Both the position numbers and the translations under genes were made by a program. A stretch of 35,949 nucleotides of DNA, taken from the NCBI GenBank assembly GCA_024698045.1, contig JAILRS010000022.1:1-35949 (forward strand), given 5' to 3'. The notes below the pieces were generated by a model. That model saw only the letters and a list, made by a program, of their open reading frames with translations, did no database searches and was not told where the DNA came from. This document shows, one piece after another, positions 16,010-23,648 of the stretch. How positions within the stretch are numbered: the stretch's first letter is position 1; each line of letters opens with the position of its first letter. This stretch comes from Selenomonadaceae bacterium (GTDB lineage: Bacteria; Bacillota; Negativicutes; Selenomonadales; Selenomonadaceae).

Positions 16010-16615
16010 TTATAACAAGCCGAGCCGGTTTAAGTTATCGACAACAATTGATTCTGTTTCCGAACGATTTTTTTGCGCAGTCGTCCCCAAAACCGCAAAG
16101 CCCTTAAGAATCTGCGCAGAAGGACAGGCAATTGCAAATCTTTGTTCGGTACCCGATAAACCGCTGCCGCCGTGAGTACAGAACGGAATAATTTTTTTGC
16201 CGCCGAACTCATAGCTTTCAAGGAAGGTGTAAATAATTTGCGGCATATCGCCCCACCAAATAGGATAGCCGACGAAAATTATATCGTACGGCGAAACATC
16301 TACACTCCCGACAAATTCCGGACGTGCCTTTGTAGCTTTTTCTTGACTGGCAATTTGGGTGCACTCATTGTAATCGAACGGGTAATCTTTGACGGGTTTA
16401 ATCTCAAAAGTATCGCCGCCGGTTTTCTCTGCAATGTATTCGGCTACTATTGAAGTGTTACCCGTCGAAATATTTCCGACTCTGTATTCATCACCTGTGC
16501 GCGAAAAGTAGACGACCAAAATTTTTTCATCGGTCGCGGCGTGCGCCTTCCCGAAACTGCTTAATAGACCTGCGCCGATTGCCATTTTAAAAAAGTTTCT
16601 GCGTGTAATATTCAT
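16010..16615 (-). CDS. Tat-exported flavodoxin-like protein
   Basis: This 201-aa protein starts with a twin-arginine signal, TRRNFFK near residues 4-10, followed by a hydrophobic stretch and an AHA cleavage site near residue 27. Tat export fits a protein that folds around FMN in the cytoplasm. The flavodoxin domain carries YFSRTGDE, IFVGYPIWWGD and CTHGGSGLS. A longer frame extends to 16723, but GGAGG at 16621-16626 lies just before the ATG at 16615 and the signal peptide starts there. It is closely related to the lipoprotein flavodoxin downstream, so the two would place similar domains in different extracytoplasmic positions. Confidence 0.88.
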   Translation of the reverse strand: MNITRRNFFKMAIGAGLLSSFGKAHAATDEKILVVYFSRTGDEYRVGNISTGNTSIVAEYIAEKTGGDTFEIKPVKDYPFDYNECTQIASQEKATKARPEFVGSVDVSPYDIIFVGYPIWWGDMPQIIYTFLESYEFGGKKIIPFCTHGGSGLSGTEQRFAIACPSAQILKGFAVLGTTAQKNRSETESIVVDNLNRLGLL

Positions 16616-16646
16616 TTTGATTCCTCCGAAAATTTTATTCATGACC

Positions 16647-16677
16647 ATTATAAGAGCTGAAGTCAACTTAAAGTAAA
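16647..16677 (-). promoter_or_regulatory. Possible promoter for the Tat flavodoxin
   Basis: A perfect TATAAT (16647-16652, minus strand) lies 31 nt before the start. The best -35 candidate, TTTACT (16672-16677), is 19 nt away, which is long, so the call is tentative. Confidence 0.4.
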
Positions 16678-16706
16678 GACCACGCCAAAAATTTTTCGGC
16701 AAAAGA

Positions 16707-16735
16707 TTGTCAAGCGCGGTCAAGATATTTATGAT
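16707..16735 (+). promoter_or_regulatory. Promoter for the ttcA-like gene
   Basis: TTGTCA (16707-16712), a 17-nt spacer and TATGAT (16730-16735) match sigma-70 with one mismatch per box. Transcription would begin near 16742, about 20 nt before the ATG, with CGGAGG as ribosome binding site. Confidence 0.65.
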
Positions 16736-16762
16736 TGCCGTATCACATAATCGGAGGTTAAC

Positions 16763-17569
16763 ATGATTGAATTAAATTTGCCTCAAATAATTTTCAGTAA
16801 GGTAATTCGCGCTGTCGTTGAATTTGAGTTGATTGACGACGGCGACAAAATTCTAATCGGTATGTCGGGCGGCAAAGACAGCTTGTTACTTGCCTACGCT
16901 CTTGCCTGTCTCAAACAGCGTACGAAGAAAAATTTTTCGTTGAGCGCGTTGACTATCGACCCGAAATTTACCGATGACTTCGCGGAAAAAATTTCCCGTG
17001 CAAAAAAATTCTGCAACGATTTGAATATCCCACATGAAGTTCATGAAGTTGATATCGCCGCGTTGATTCGCGAACAAGGTAACGGCAGTCCCTGTTTCAC
17101 TTGCGCGTATTTCCGCCGCGCCGCTATGAATCGCCGTGCCAACGAAATCGGCGCGAATAAAATTGCCTACGCTCACCATCTCGACGACGCCGTTGAAACT
17201 TTTTTTATGAGTTTACTTTCTTCCGGGCAGTTGACCACCTTTCAACCGAAAACTTTCCTCGACCGCACCAATATAACCGTTATCCGCCCGTTGGTTTATC
17301 TGCGCGAATCCGAAACGGAAACTTTTGCCGCGGAACATTCTTTAAACATCACAAAATCTCCGTGTCCTTTCGACGGCTCCACCAATCGCCAAACCGTCAA
17401 AAATTTAATCGTTGAGTTGGGAAAAATTTTCCCCGATTTGTTCAGTCATTTGGCGACGGCTATGCGAAAAAATTCTATCGGCGAACTTTGGGATGCTCCT
17501 AAATCTCGTGCCGATATGCGTGCCGCCTATTTTGCCTTGAAAGGTTTCGACAAAAAAAATAAGCCGTAA
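16763..17569 (+). CDS. ttcA: TtcA-family tRNA 2-thiolation enzyme
   Basis: This 268-aa PP-loop ATPase resembles TtcA, which thiolates cytidine 32 of some tRNAs using an iron-sulfur cluster. The adenylation loop SGGKDS is at residues 35-40. CFTC gives C111 and C114, and C201 lies in SPCPFDG. These three match the spacing of the cluster ligands in TtcA. GHH-like (AHHLDD) and IRPLVYLRE motifs agree with the family. The length is slightly below E. coli TtcA. It is a single-gene unit with its own promoter and a good ribosome binding site. TtcA and TtuA share this fold, so the exact tRNA target is not certain. Confidence 0.82.
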   Translation: MIELNLPQIIFSKVIRAVVEFELIDDGDKILIGMSGGKDSLLLAYALACLKQRTKKNFSLSALTIDPKFTDDFAEKISRAKKFCNDLNIPHEVHEVDIAALIREQGNGSPCFTCAYFRRAAMNRRANEIGANKIAYAHHLDDAVETFFMSLLSSGQLTTFQPKTFLDRTNITVIRPLVYLRESETETFAAEHSLNITKSPCPFDGSTNRQTVKNLIVELGKIFPDLFSHLATAMRKNSIGELWDAPKSRADMRAAYFALKGFDKKNKP

Positions 17570-17580
17570 CATTACGGCTT
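17551..17580 (-). terminator. Terminator of the purine salvage operon
   Basis: AAGCCGTA and TACGGCTT (17561-17580) form a perfect 8-bp stem with an ACAT loop. On the minus strand it is followed by ATTTTTTTT, which makes it a strong terminator for the adenine deaminase operon. It overlaps the ttcA stop codon; on the plus strand no clear T run follows. Confidence 0.8.
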
Positions 17581-17596
17581 GAAAAATATTTCGTCG

Positions 17597-19333
17597 TCAA
17601 ATTTCCAAAGGTATCAACCCGAATTTTTCATAGTCAAAAAGTCCGCGCGCCGTCAATTTTATTTCGGGAATGACGGGCAGCGACATAAAGGTTAAAGTCA
17701 TGACGGGCTCAACATCTTCGCTGATTCCCAATGCTTCGTGAGCTTTCGCGTGTAAATCGTCAAGTTTTTCTTTGAAATCTTCGCCCGTACCCGTGCTCAT
17801 GATTCCGGCTATCGCCAACGGGATTGACGCAATTACTTCGCCGCCGTTCACCAAAACCATTCCGCCCTCGGTTTTTATCAACGCGTCCACCGCCGCAAAT
17901 ATTTCCTCGTTTGATACACCTGCCGCGATGATATTATGCGAATCGTGTGCAACCGAAACGGCAACCGCGCCACGCTTAATTCCGTAACCGCTCAAAAGCC
18001 CCAGCCCGACTAAGCCCGTTTCATGGTGTCGCTCAATCACCGCGACTTTACAAATATCCTGCGCAGAATCAAAAACAAAATCGCCTGTCTCGTCAAGTTT
18101 GACATCGGCGATAATTTTTTTTGTCACGACGCCGCCCGTTTGAATACCGATAACATTTACCTTGCTACTCGTCAAATGCATGCGCAATCTGTCCGCGGAA
18201 AAATTTTTTACCTTGACAGAACCTCTGACTTTGGAAATATCCGCAGGAATAATTTCGGGCAAATACTTTCCGTCCTGCGCAACAAGTTCGCCTTCAATCC
18301 AAACCTTATCGACGCGGAAGTCTTTCAAATCCTCGAGCAAAGCGAAATCGGCACGCGCTCCGATTTTTATTGCTCCCCTATCGTAAAGTCTGAAGGCCTC
18401 GGCAACGTTCAAAGTAGCCATTCGGATTGCGGTTATCGGCGCAATTCCTTCCGCTACACACATTCGCAAATTACTGTCTAAATGCCCGAGCTCCAATATC
18501 GTTTTCGGTTGACGATCGTCGGAACAAAGTAAGACACGACGACTGTTTGAATCCGTCACGCCGCAGACGAGCGTCTTTAAATCGTGACACGCAGAACCTT
18601 CGCGAATCAGAACATACATACCCTTTGAAATTCTTTCGTTCATTTCCTCGACGGTATGGCATTCGTGATCCCCGACAATTTCCGCGCACATGTACGAATT
18701 TAACTCTTTGCCCGTGACATTGGGCGCATGTCCGTCAATCAGTTTGCCGTATTTTTTTGCCAGCAGAATTTTATCAAGCACTTTATCTTCGGCATTTATA
18801 ACGCCCGGCACGTTCATAAATTCTCCGAGTCCAAAAATATTTTCGTCGTCTATTAATTCTTCCATGTCATCGGCCTCTAGTACCGCACCCGAGTCGTCGA
18901 ATGAAGTTGCCGGTACACATGACGGCATTGCATAAATTACGTTTAACTTCGTATGTTTGGCAGCCTCAATCATGTAGCGCATACCGATAAGACCGCTGAC
19001 ATTTGCTATCTCGTGCGGATCTGCGACAATACTTGTCGTGCCGCGCGGTACAATAATTCTGCCGAGTTGTTCGGGACTTATATATGACGATTCTATGTGA
19101 ATATGTGCATCGATAAAGCCCGGCGCAAGAAATTTACCTTGCGCATCAAATTCCGTTTCGCCGTCATATACATCCGTGCCCATGCCGATTATTTTTCCGC
19201 CGCTGACCGCAACTTCGCCCGAAGTTATTTCGCCTGTCAGCACATTGACGATACGGCAATTTTTTATGACTAAATCCGCTTTGATTCGTCCTGCCGCCGC
19301 GTCTATTATTTTCTTCAATTCTGCTTTCGTCAT
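17597..19333 (-). CDS. ade: Adenine deaminase
   Basis: This 578-aa amidohydrolase converts adenine to hypoxanthine and ammonia in the cytoplasm. The metal-binding HxH is in PGFIDAHIHIESS (H77, H79). Further family motifs include VADPHEIANVSG, GEFMNVPGV, DGHAPNVTG and DHECH. The C-terminal adenine deaminase domain with VAHDSHNI is present, and length is typical. A six-codon longer start (19351) was rejected, because its codons 2-4 contain the AAGGAGA ribosome binding site that suits ATG 19333. It lies 45 nt after the purine permease, and together they import and deaminate adenine. Confidence 0.95.
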   Translation of the reverse strand: MTKAELKKIIDAAAGRIKADLVIKNCRIVNVLTGEITSGEVAVSGGKIIGMGTDVYDGETEFDAQGKFLAPGFIDAHIHIESSYISPEQLGRIIVPRGTTSIVADPHEIANVSGLIGMRYMIEAAKHTKLNVIYAMPSCVPATSFDDSGAVLEADDMEELIDDENIFGLGEFMNVPGVINAEDKVLDKILLAKKYGKLIDGHAPNVTGKELNSYMCAEIVGDHECHTVEEMNERISKGMYVLIREGSACHDLKTLVCGVTDSNSRRVLLCSDDRQPKTILELGHLDSNLRMCVAEGIAPITAIRMATLNVAEAFRLYDRGAIKIGARADFALLEDLKDFRVDKVWIEGELVAQDGKYLPEIIPADISKVRGSVKVKNFSADRLRMHLTSSKVNVIGIQTGGVVTKKIIADVKLDETGDFVFDSAQDICKVAVIERHHETGLVGLGLLSGYGIKRGAVAVSVAHDSHNIIAAGVSNEEIFAAVDALIKTEGGMVLVNGGEVIASIPLAIAGIMSTGTGEDFKEKLDDLHAKAHEALGISEDVEPVMTLTFMSLPVIPEIKLTARGLFDYEKFGLIPLEI

Positions 19334-19378
19334 GACTTTTCTCCTTGACATCGGTAGCTTAATTTTTATGCGCAGTGT

Positions 19379-20740
19379 TTACAGGAAAATATATTTGAGT
19401 ATGAACAGTACCGTTAAGATATACATAAGCGGTGTAACTTCTTTGCCCTTGCCCGAAAATAAATGCAGGATAGTATAACTGATGACACCGAAGCAAATAC
19501 CTTCGGAAATGGAATACATGAATGCCATTGAGAATATCGTTATGTAAGCAGGCACCGCCGTCAATGTATCGTTGACCCAATTTATTTTCGCAACCTGTTG
19601 CATCATCATGAAGCCGACGATTATAAGAGCGGGCGCGGTAGCGAATGCCGGAATAGCTAAGAATATCGGGGAGAAGAATAATGCCGCCACAAACAAAGTC
19701 GCCGCGGTTACCGCCGTCAAACCTGTCTTGCCGCCCTCGGATATACCTGCGGACGATTCCACAAATGTTGTTATCGTCGACGTACCCATCAAAGATCCTG
19801 CGGTTGTGCCGATTGCGTCCGTCAACAGTACTTGCTTGACTTTCGGCAATTTCCCGTCCGCATCCAATAAATTCGCTTTCGTTGCGCAGCCGATAACCGT
19901 GCCGATTGTATCAAACAAATCGACAAACAGGAACGCCATCAATATCGTAAAGAATTCAAACGAAAATACGGAACTGAAATCAACTTGAAACAATGTGGGC
20001 GAAATCGACGACGGCATCGAAATTATTCCCGAGGGAAAAAGACTGAAGAAACCTTTTTCGGGATTGGGAACGTACAGCCCGACAGCTTGACAAATCATGC
20101 CGAGCCCCCACGTTGAGATTATACCGAATAAGACACTGCCTTTTACGTCTTTTATCAGTAGGAAAGCCGTTATCAGCAGACCGATAAACGCGAGCAAAAC
20201 CGTAATACCTTCGGAAGAAAATGTGCCGCTCTCAATCGAACCTTTGAACGAATACAATGTTACAAGTGTGGGACCTGCAACAACTATATGAGCGTTCTGC
20301 AAACCGATAAAACTGATGAAAAGACCTATGCCGACAGATACGGCGATTTTCAGCGACGGAGGTATCGCGTTAAAAATTGCCTCACGAATATTAACCAACG
20401 ACAGGAAAATAAAAATGATACCTTCAACAAAAATCGCGGCAAGTGCCTGTTGCCACGTATAACCCATGCCGATTACCACGGTGTAGGCGAAGTAAGCATT
20501 TAATCCCATACCTGCCGACAATACGAACGGCATATTTGCAAGGAATGCCATCAAAAATGTAGCGAAGGCACTCGCCAAAGCGGTTGCGGTAAAAATTGCG
20601 CCGCTGTTCATTCCTGCCGCGCCGAGGATTATCGGATTAACCGCCAAAATATACGCCATTGTCATGAAGGTTGTTATACCTGCCATGATTTCCGTTTTGA
20701 CTGTCGTGCCGCGTTCTCTCAGCTTAAAAAAATTCTCCAT
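19379..20740 (-). CDS. NCS2-type purine permease (AzgA/PbuG-like)
   Basis: This 453-aa inner-membrane protein belongs to the adenine/guanine/hypoxanthine branch of the nucleobase-cation symporters. It shows the FFKLRERGTTVKTEIMAGITTFMTMAYI start, AGMGLNAYFAY and TSTITTFVESSAGISEGG motifs, and about 12-14 membrane segments. The ATG at 20740 is used with an AAAGGG ribosome binding site; a TTG one codon upstream is also in frame. It precedes ade in one operon, which suggests adenine or hypoxanthine as substrate. No purine riboswitch core was recognised in the upstream 150 nt. Confidence 0.9.
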   Translation of the reverse strand: MENFFKLRERGTTVKTEIMAGITTFMTMAYILAVNPIILGAAGMNSGAIFTATALASAFATFLMAFLANMPFVLSAGMGLNAYFAYTVVIGMGYTWQQALAAIFVEGIIFIFLSLVNIREAIFNAIPPSLKIAVSVGIGLFISFIGLQNAHIVVAGPTLVTLYSFKGSIESGTFSSEGITVLLAFIGLLITAFLLIKDVKGSVLFGIISTWGLGMICQAVGLYVPNPEKGFFSLFPSGIISMPSSISPTLFQVDFSSVFSFEFFTILMAFLFVDLFDTIGTVIGCATKANLLDADGKLPKVKQVLLTDAIGTTAGSLMGTSTITTFVESSAGISEGGKTGLTAVTAATLFVAALFFSPIFLAIPAFATAPALIIVGFMMMQQVAKINWVNDTLTAVPAYITIFSMAFMYSISEGICFGVISYTILHLFSGKGKEVTPLMYILTVLFILKYIFL

Positions 20741-20886
20741 CAAATCACCCTTTCAGATGAAAATTTTTCGGAAGAGAGTAGCCGGTAAAATGCAAATCCT
20801 TTACTTATTGCCGCTCACCAACCATGCGCAAATTTCGCCGCCGTCCGCTATTTTCCTGCCTGTTGAAATTTTGCCGCATCATGACA

Positions 20887-20917
20887 ACAAAAAAGCCGAC
20901 GAATATTTTTTCGTCGA
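20887..20917 (-). terminator. Terminator of the double-glycine peptide gene
   Basis: CGACGAA (20897-20903) and TTCGTCG (20910-20916) form a perfect 7-bp stem. On the minus strand it is followed by GCTTTTTTG. It lies 26 nt beyond the stop of the GG-leader gene and separates it from the purine permease operon. Confidence 0.8.
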
Positions 20918-20942
20918 CCGTTTATTTTCACTTTGTACTATT

Positions 20943-21236
20943 TCAATTAGCCAATCTTTCGCGGAGATATTTCATCGCGCCGTCTTGATTAAGAACTTTG
21001 CCCGTTTCTTTTATCGTGTAAGTGTTTTCTCTAGTCAAGCCGCCATGATCTTTGACCGAAAGCCCTATGTCTTCGAGTGCCGAGCGGAAATTTTCAAAAT
21101 TTATTCCGCCTTTTTCCTTGTAGATACCTTTAAATCCTGCTTTGTTGAGAAGGTCGGCGACTTCCATGCTTTCCAAGTAGGTACCGCCCGCAACGTTATC
21201 CAATTCTTCAAGCGATAATTTGCTATCATCAGACAT
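20943..21236 (-). CDS. Small protein with double-glycine export leader
   Basis: This 97-aa protein begins MSDDSKLSLEELDNVAGG, a compact double-glycine leader of the type cut by C39 peptidase domains after the second Gly (residue 18). The mature part would be 79 aa, about neutral in charge, without Cys. It holds likely helices at each end and two further Gly pairs (KGG, HGG). It lacks the cationic and Cys features of common bacteriocins and shows no nitrile-hydratase-like leader. No modification enzyme gene is nearby, so it may be exported unmodified. A longer frame (from 21329) was rejected, because AGGAAGG sits 9 nt before ATG 21236. A C39 ABC exporter lies 4.6 kb away. Its biological activity is unknown. 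Confidence 0.78.
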   Translation of the reverse strand: MSDDSKLSLEELDNVAGGTYLESMEVADLLNKAGFKGIYKEKGGINFENFRSALEDIGLSVKDHGGLTRENTYTIKETGKVLNQDGAMKYLRERLAN

Positions 21237-21294
21237 TTTAATCAACCTTCCTTTTCCTTTTCGTTTTCTATGTTCGTGATTTTGTTTTCTGACA

Positions 21295-21325
21295 CTTATA
21301 CGCGCCGATTGCCGAAACGTTACAA
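21295..21325 (-). promoter_or_regulatory. Possible promoter for the double-glycine peptide
   Basis: On the minus strand, TTGTAA (21320-21325) and TATAAG (21295-21300) are separated by 19 nt. The spacing is long, so this is a weak call. The 114-nt gap to the upstream DUF401 gene leaves room for a separate transcript. Confidence 0.35.
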
Positions 21326-21350
21326 CCAATATAAAAAATTTTTTGAGTAG

Positions 21351-22568
21351 TTACCACATTAAAAAGGTGTACGCACTGAATATCGTCAGCAAAATAATTT
21401 CGCAGATTAGTACGGGTTGCAACGTGCGCAGTAAATCAGATTTAAAATAATCCGTCGTGACGATAAGACAAACATGCGTCGGCGTCAACATTTGACCCGC
21501 GACACCGAATGCCATTGCCACTCCCGCCAAATTCAAACTACCTGTGCCCATAGCCGCGACAATCGGCATGACTATCGCAACATGTCCCTGACTCATGCCC
21601 GTCAAAATTCCGATGATAAACGATACGCATGCAATGATAACAGGTATAGGCAACGGCGACGCTTGGAACGCCATAACAATTTCATCCAAAACTTGAGTGA
21701 CGCTGAGCATCTGGATAAAGTAGAGTATGCAACAAATATTGAGCGTCATTTTCCAATCGAACGCGCCGAGAAAAATTTCTTTGACTTTGACGCGCCGCCC
21801 GACTGCCGCCAGTACAAATATCCATGCTATAACAACTGCGCCCGTTGCCGTCGACGCATTTAATCCGCCGAATACCACGACAAGAAATACCGCCGTCACG
21901 GGTAGCAGTGCCAATAATAATCCGTTGCGCTCATGTCGTATCTGCGCAGCTGTTTCGACGACTTTATGTTTATCGGGAATTTTTATCGGGCGAATGATGA
22001 CGAACCAACCGATAACAATCGCCAAAACAGTAAGCCAACATAAATGACTGATAAACTCACCGAAAGTGACGCCGGCAATCGAGCAAGCCATAATCATTCC
22101 GGGGATAATCGGGCTGGAAAATTCAAAGAGATGACGGAACCAAAAATTAATTGCCGCCTTACGTTCGGGCGAAATATTTATGCCGCTACTCAATTCCTCA
22201 ACAATCGGCGCGGAAAATCTTGCTCCGCCGACACTGGGCAATAAACCCAAAAACGCAGGCATCGCCGCCAATAAAATTTTCACGTCGGAACACATTCGCC
22301 GCAACGATTTAACCATATCATCAAGAGATCCGCTCAAGCGCAATTCTATTTCCAAACACATGACGAAGTACAGCGCGAAAATGATATCATAGGTGCGCGG
22401 TAACGTGAATGTTTCATAAAACGCTTGTGACAAAGAAAATGGACTCGCCGAACGCAGAGCCCAGATAAAAAGTCCGCTGACTAACATGCATATTCCGATT
22501 GGTATTTTGAATCGCAACATCACGATTATTATCAGCAGTGCTATTGTTAACAGTAAAAATATATTCAA
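21351..22568 (-). CDS. DUF401-family integral membrane protein (putative permease)
   Basis: This 405-aa protein is almost entirely hydrophobic, with about ten membrane segments, and resembles the DUF401 family. The LLPSVGGARFSAPIVEEL and FRHLFEFSSPIIPG segments, as well as the late MSQGHVAIVMPIVAAMG stretch, are typical of this family of presumed transporters. The substrate is not known. The start is TTG, with an AAGGAAG ribosome binding site 7 nt upstream. It lies 42 nt after the carbonic anhydrase gene in the same direction, so the two may form an operon. Confidence 0.75.
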   Translation of the reverse strand: MNIFLLLTIALLIIIVMLRFKIPIGICMLVSGLFIWALRSASPFSLSQAFYETFTLPRTYDIIFALYFVMCLEIELRLSGSLDDMVKSLRRMCSDVKILLAAMPAFLGLLPSVGGARFSAPIVEELSSGINISPERKAAINFWFRHLFEFSSPIIPGMIMACSIAGVTFGEFISHLCWLTVLAIVIGWFVIIRPIKIPDKHKVVETAAQIRHERNGLLLALLPVTAVFLVVVFGGLNASTATGAVVIAWIFVLAAVGRRVKVKEIFLGAFDWKMTLNICCILYFIQMLSVTQVLDEIVMAFQASPLPIPVIIACVSFIIGILTGMSQGHVAIVMPIVAAMGTGSLNLAGVAMAFGVAGQMLTPTHVCLIVTTDYFKSDLLRTLQPVLICEIILLTIFSAYTFLMW

Positions 22569-22610
22569 AACAAAACTTCCTTGAAAATTATTAGTCGCAA
22601 CTCCGGGAAA

Positions 22611-23168
22611 TTAGCCCTTGTCAAGCAATTCGAGTTCGCCGCTCCTCGGGTGGAACATCAAGCCATGAATTTTTACATCTTTCGGAATGAGAGGATTTTC
22701 GCGCAACTGCGCAACGACAGATTTGACATTGTCTTCGGGGTGTTGGAAACCGTCAGCCCATTCCGTCATTTCCTTCTTGACCATTTTAATCGCGTCGGGT
22801 GATACACCGTTTGCCAACATCGCTTTCGTAAGACTTTCCGTCGTCGTCTTCGACATGCCGCATTCATGGTGTCCGATTATCGCAATCTCTTTGACTCCCA
22901 ATTCGTAAATGCAGACAAGCAAACTGCGCACAGTCGCGTCAAACATTCCCGTTAAGCAGTTACCGGCAGTCTTGATAATCTTAACGTCGCCGCGCGAAAG
23001 ACCCAAAGCAGGCTCAATGAAATTGACAAGACGTGTATCCATGCAAGTGACAATCGCCAAATGTTTTTTCGGCAACTTGCTTTCATGATGATCTTCGCCG
23101 CTGTAGTCTACGGGCGGATTCGCGCAAAACTTTTTGTTGACACTAAGCATTTCATCAATAACCGACAT
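22611..23168 (-). CDS. Beta-class carbonic anhydrase
   Basis: This 185-aa zinc enzyme interconverts carbon dioxide and bicarbonate. The zinc ligands are C42 (in TCMDTR), H100 and C103 (in GHHECG). The catalytic Asp/Arg pair is D44 and R46. It has the shorter form common in Firmicutes. An AAGGAG ribosome binding site precedes the ATG, and a promoter lies just upstream. It is followed by the DUF401 permease; a shared role, such as transport of a carboxylated or bicarbonate-linked substrate, would be speculation. Confidence 0.93.
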   Translation of the reverse strand: MSVIDEMLSVNKKFCANPPVDYSGEDHHESKLPKKHLAIVTCMDTRLVNFIEPALGLSRGDVKIIKTAGNCLTGMFDATVRSLLVCIYELGVKEIAIIGHHECGMSKTTTESLTKAMLANGVSPDAIKMVKKEMTEWADGFQHPEDNVKSVVAQLRENPLIPKDVKIHGLMFHPRSGELELLDKG

Positions 23169-23204
23169 GGAAAATTCACTCCTTAAATAAATTTCAATGC
23201 GGTA

Positions 23205-23233
23205 ATTCTACTGCCGCCGTCATTGAAAGTCAA
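23205..23233 (-). promoter_or_regulatory. Promoter for the carbonic anhydrase gene
   Basis: On the minus strand TTGACT (23228-23233), a 17-nt spacer and TAGAAT (23205-23210) match sigma-70 with one mismatch per box. The -35 box lies inside the end of the upstream 83-aa gene. Confidence 0.6.
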
Positions 23234-23471
23234 CGCGATTAAAACTGTCAACCAAGAATAATTTATCAAGCTCGGCAAGTTTCTCGTCAATATCAAAGTC
23301 AACTTCGTTCTCAAGATACTGCAAAATATAATCGCCCGTTTTCATCTCCACATAAAGGTAACGGCGCAATACATTATGTTCGTCAATATCGGTATCAAGA
23401 CCGTAACCGGCAATATCGTCTACATTTATTCTGTCGTCGCCTATCTTTATAAATCGCGGTAATTCCTTCAT
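23220..23471 (-). CDS. Hypothetical 83-aa acidic protein
   Basis: This protein was not recognised. It is acidic and mostly soluble, with likely beta strands in its first half (RFIKIGDDRINVDDI, RRYLYVEMKTGDYILQYL) and a helix at the end (EKLAELDKLFL). It has no signal peptide, membrane segment, Cys or double-Gly leader. A longer GTG start at 23489 was rejected, since the AAAGGGG ribosome binding site falls inside it. It is transcribed from a strong promoter that carries an inverted repeat, divergent from the export operon. A regulatory or immunity role is possible by position only. Confidence 0.65.
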   Translation of the reverse strand: MKELPRFIKIGDDRINVDDIAGYGLDTDIDEHNVLRRYLYVEMKTGDYILQYLENEVDFDIDEKLAELDKLFLVDSFNRVDFQ

Positions 23472-23494
23472 GACAATCGCCCCTTTCACGCAAA

Positions 23495-23523
23495 ATTTTA
23501 CAGTCTGTAACTTGCTCTGTCAA
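23495..23523 (-). promoter_or_regulatory. Strong promoter for the 83-aa gene
   Basis: On the minus strand TTGACA (23518-23523), a 17-nt spacer and TAAAAT (23495-23500) give a near-consensus sigma-70 promoter about 24 nt before the start. Confidence 0.7.
23498..23510. promoter_or_regulatory. Inverted repeat overlapping the promoter (candidate operator)
   Basis: TTACAG-T-CTGTAA is a perfect inverted repeat with 6-bp arms and a 1-bp centre. It overlaps the -10 box and spacer of the minus-strand promoter, where a bound repressor would block transcription. TACA/TGTA arms recall BlaI/MecI/CopY-type operators, though those have a 2-bp centre. No regulator gene lies beside it. Confidence 0.45.
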
Positions 23524-23571
23524 AAATTTTTTACGACTCAATTCATTTATCCGCACGTGATTCCTGCCGTG

Positions 23572-23600
23572 TTGACACTAAAAAATATTTTAAATATACT
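23572..23600 (+). promoter_or_regulatory. Strong promoter for the peptide export operon
   Basis: TTGACA (23572-23577), a 17-nt spacer and TATACT (23595-23600) form a strong sigma-70-like promoter. Transcription would start near 23607, about 40 nt before the first adaptor gene. It is divergent from the promoter of the 83-aa gene. Confidence 0.75.
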
Positions 23601-23648
23601 TTCGCGTGTAGTAGATTACTCGCCTAAAAGAAGGGCAGGCAATATTCA

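Noticed and set aside
16616..16723. 36-residue N-terminal extension of the Tat flavodoxin
   Set aside because: A strong ribosome binding site and a complete Tat signal peptide start at 16615; the extension would bury the signal.
8694..20770. Recurring AAAATTTTTC-like runs across the window
   Set aside because: They mostly arise from Lys/Phe/Ile codons and AT-rich gaps; spacing is irregular and no repeat unit could be defined.
20741..20942. Purine riboswitch upstream of the purine permease
   Set aside because: No conserved purine-riboswitch core or three-way junction pattern was seen; only the terminator of the peptide gene was clear.
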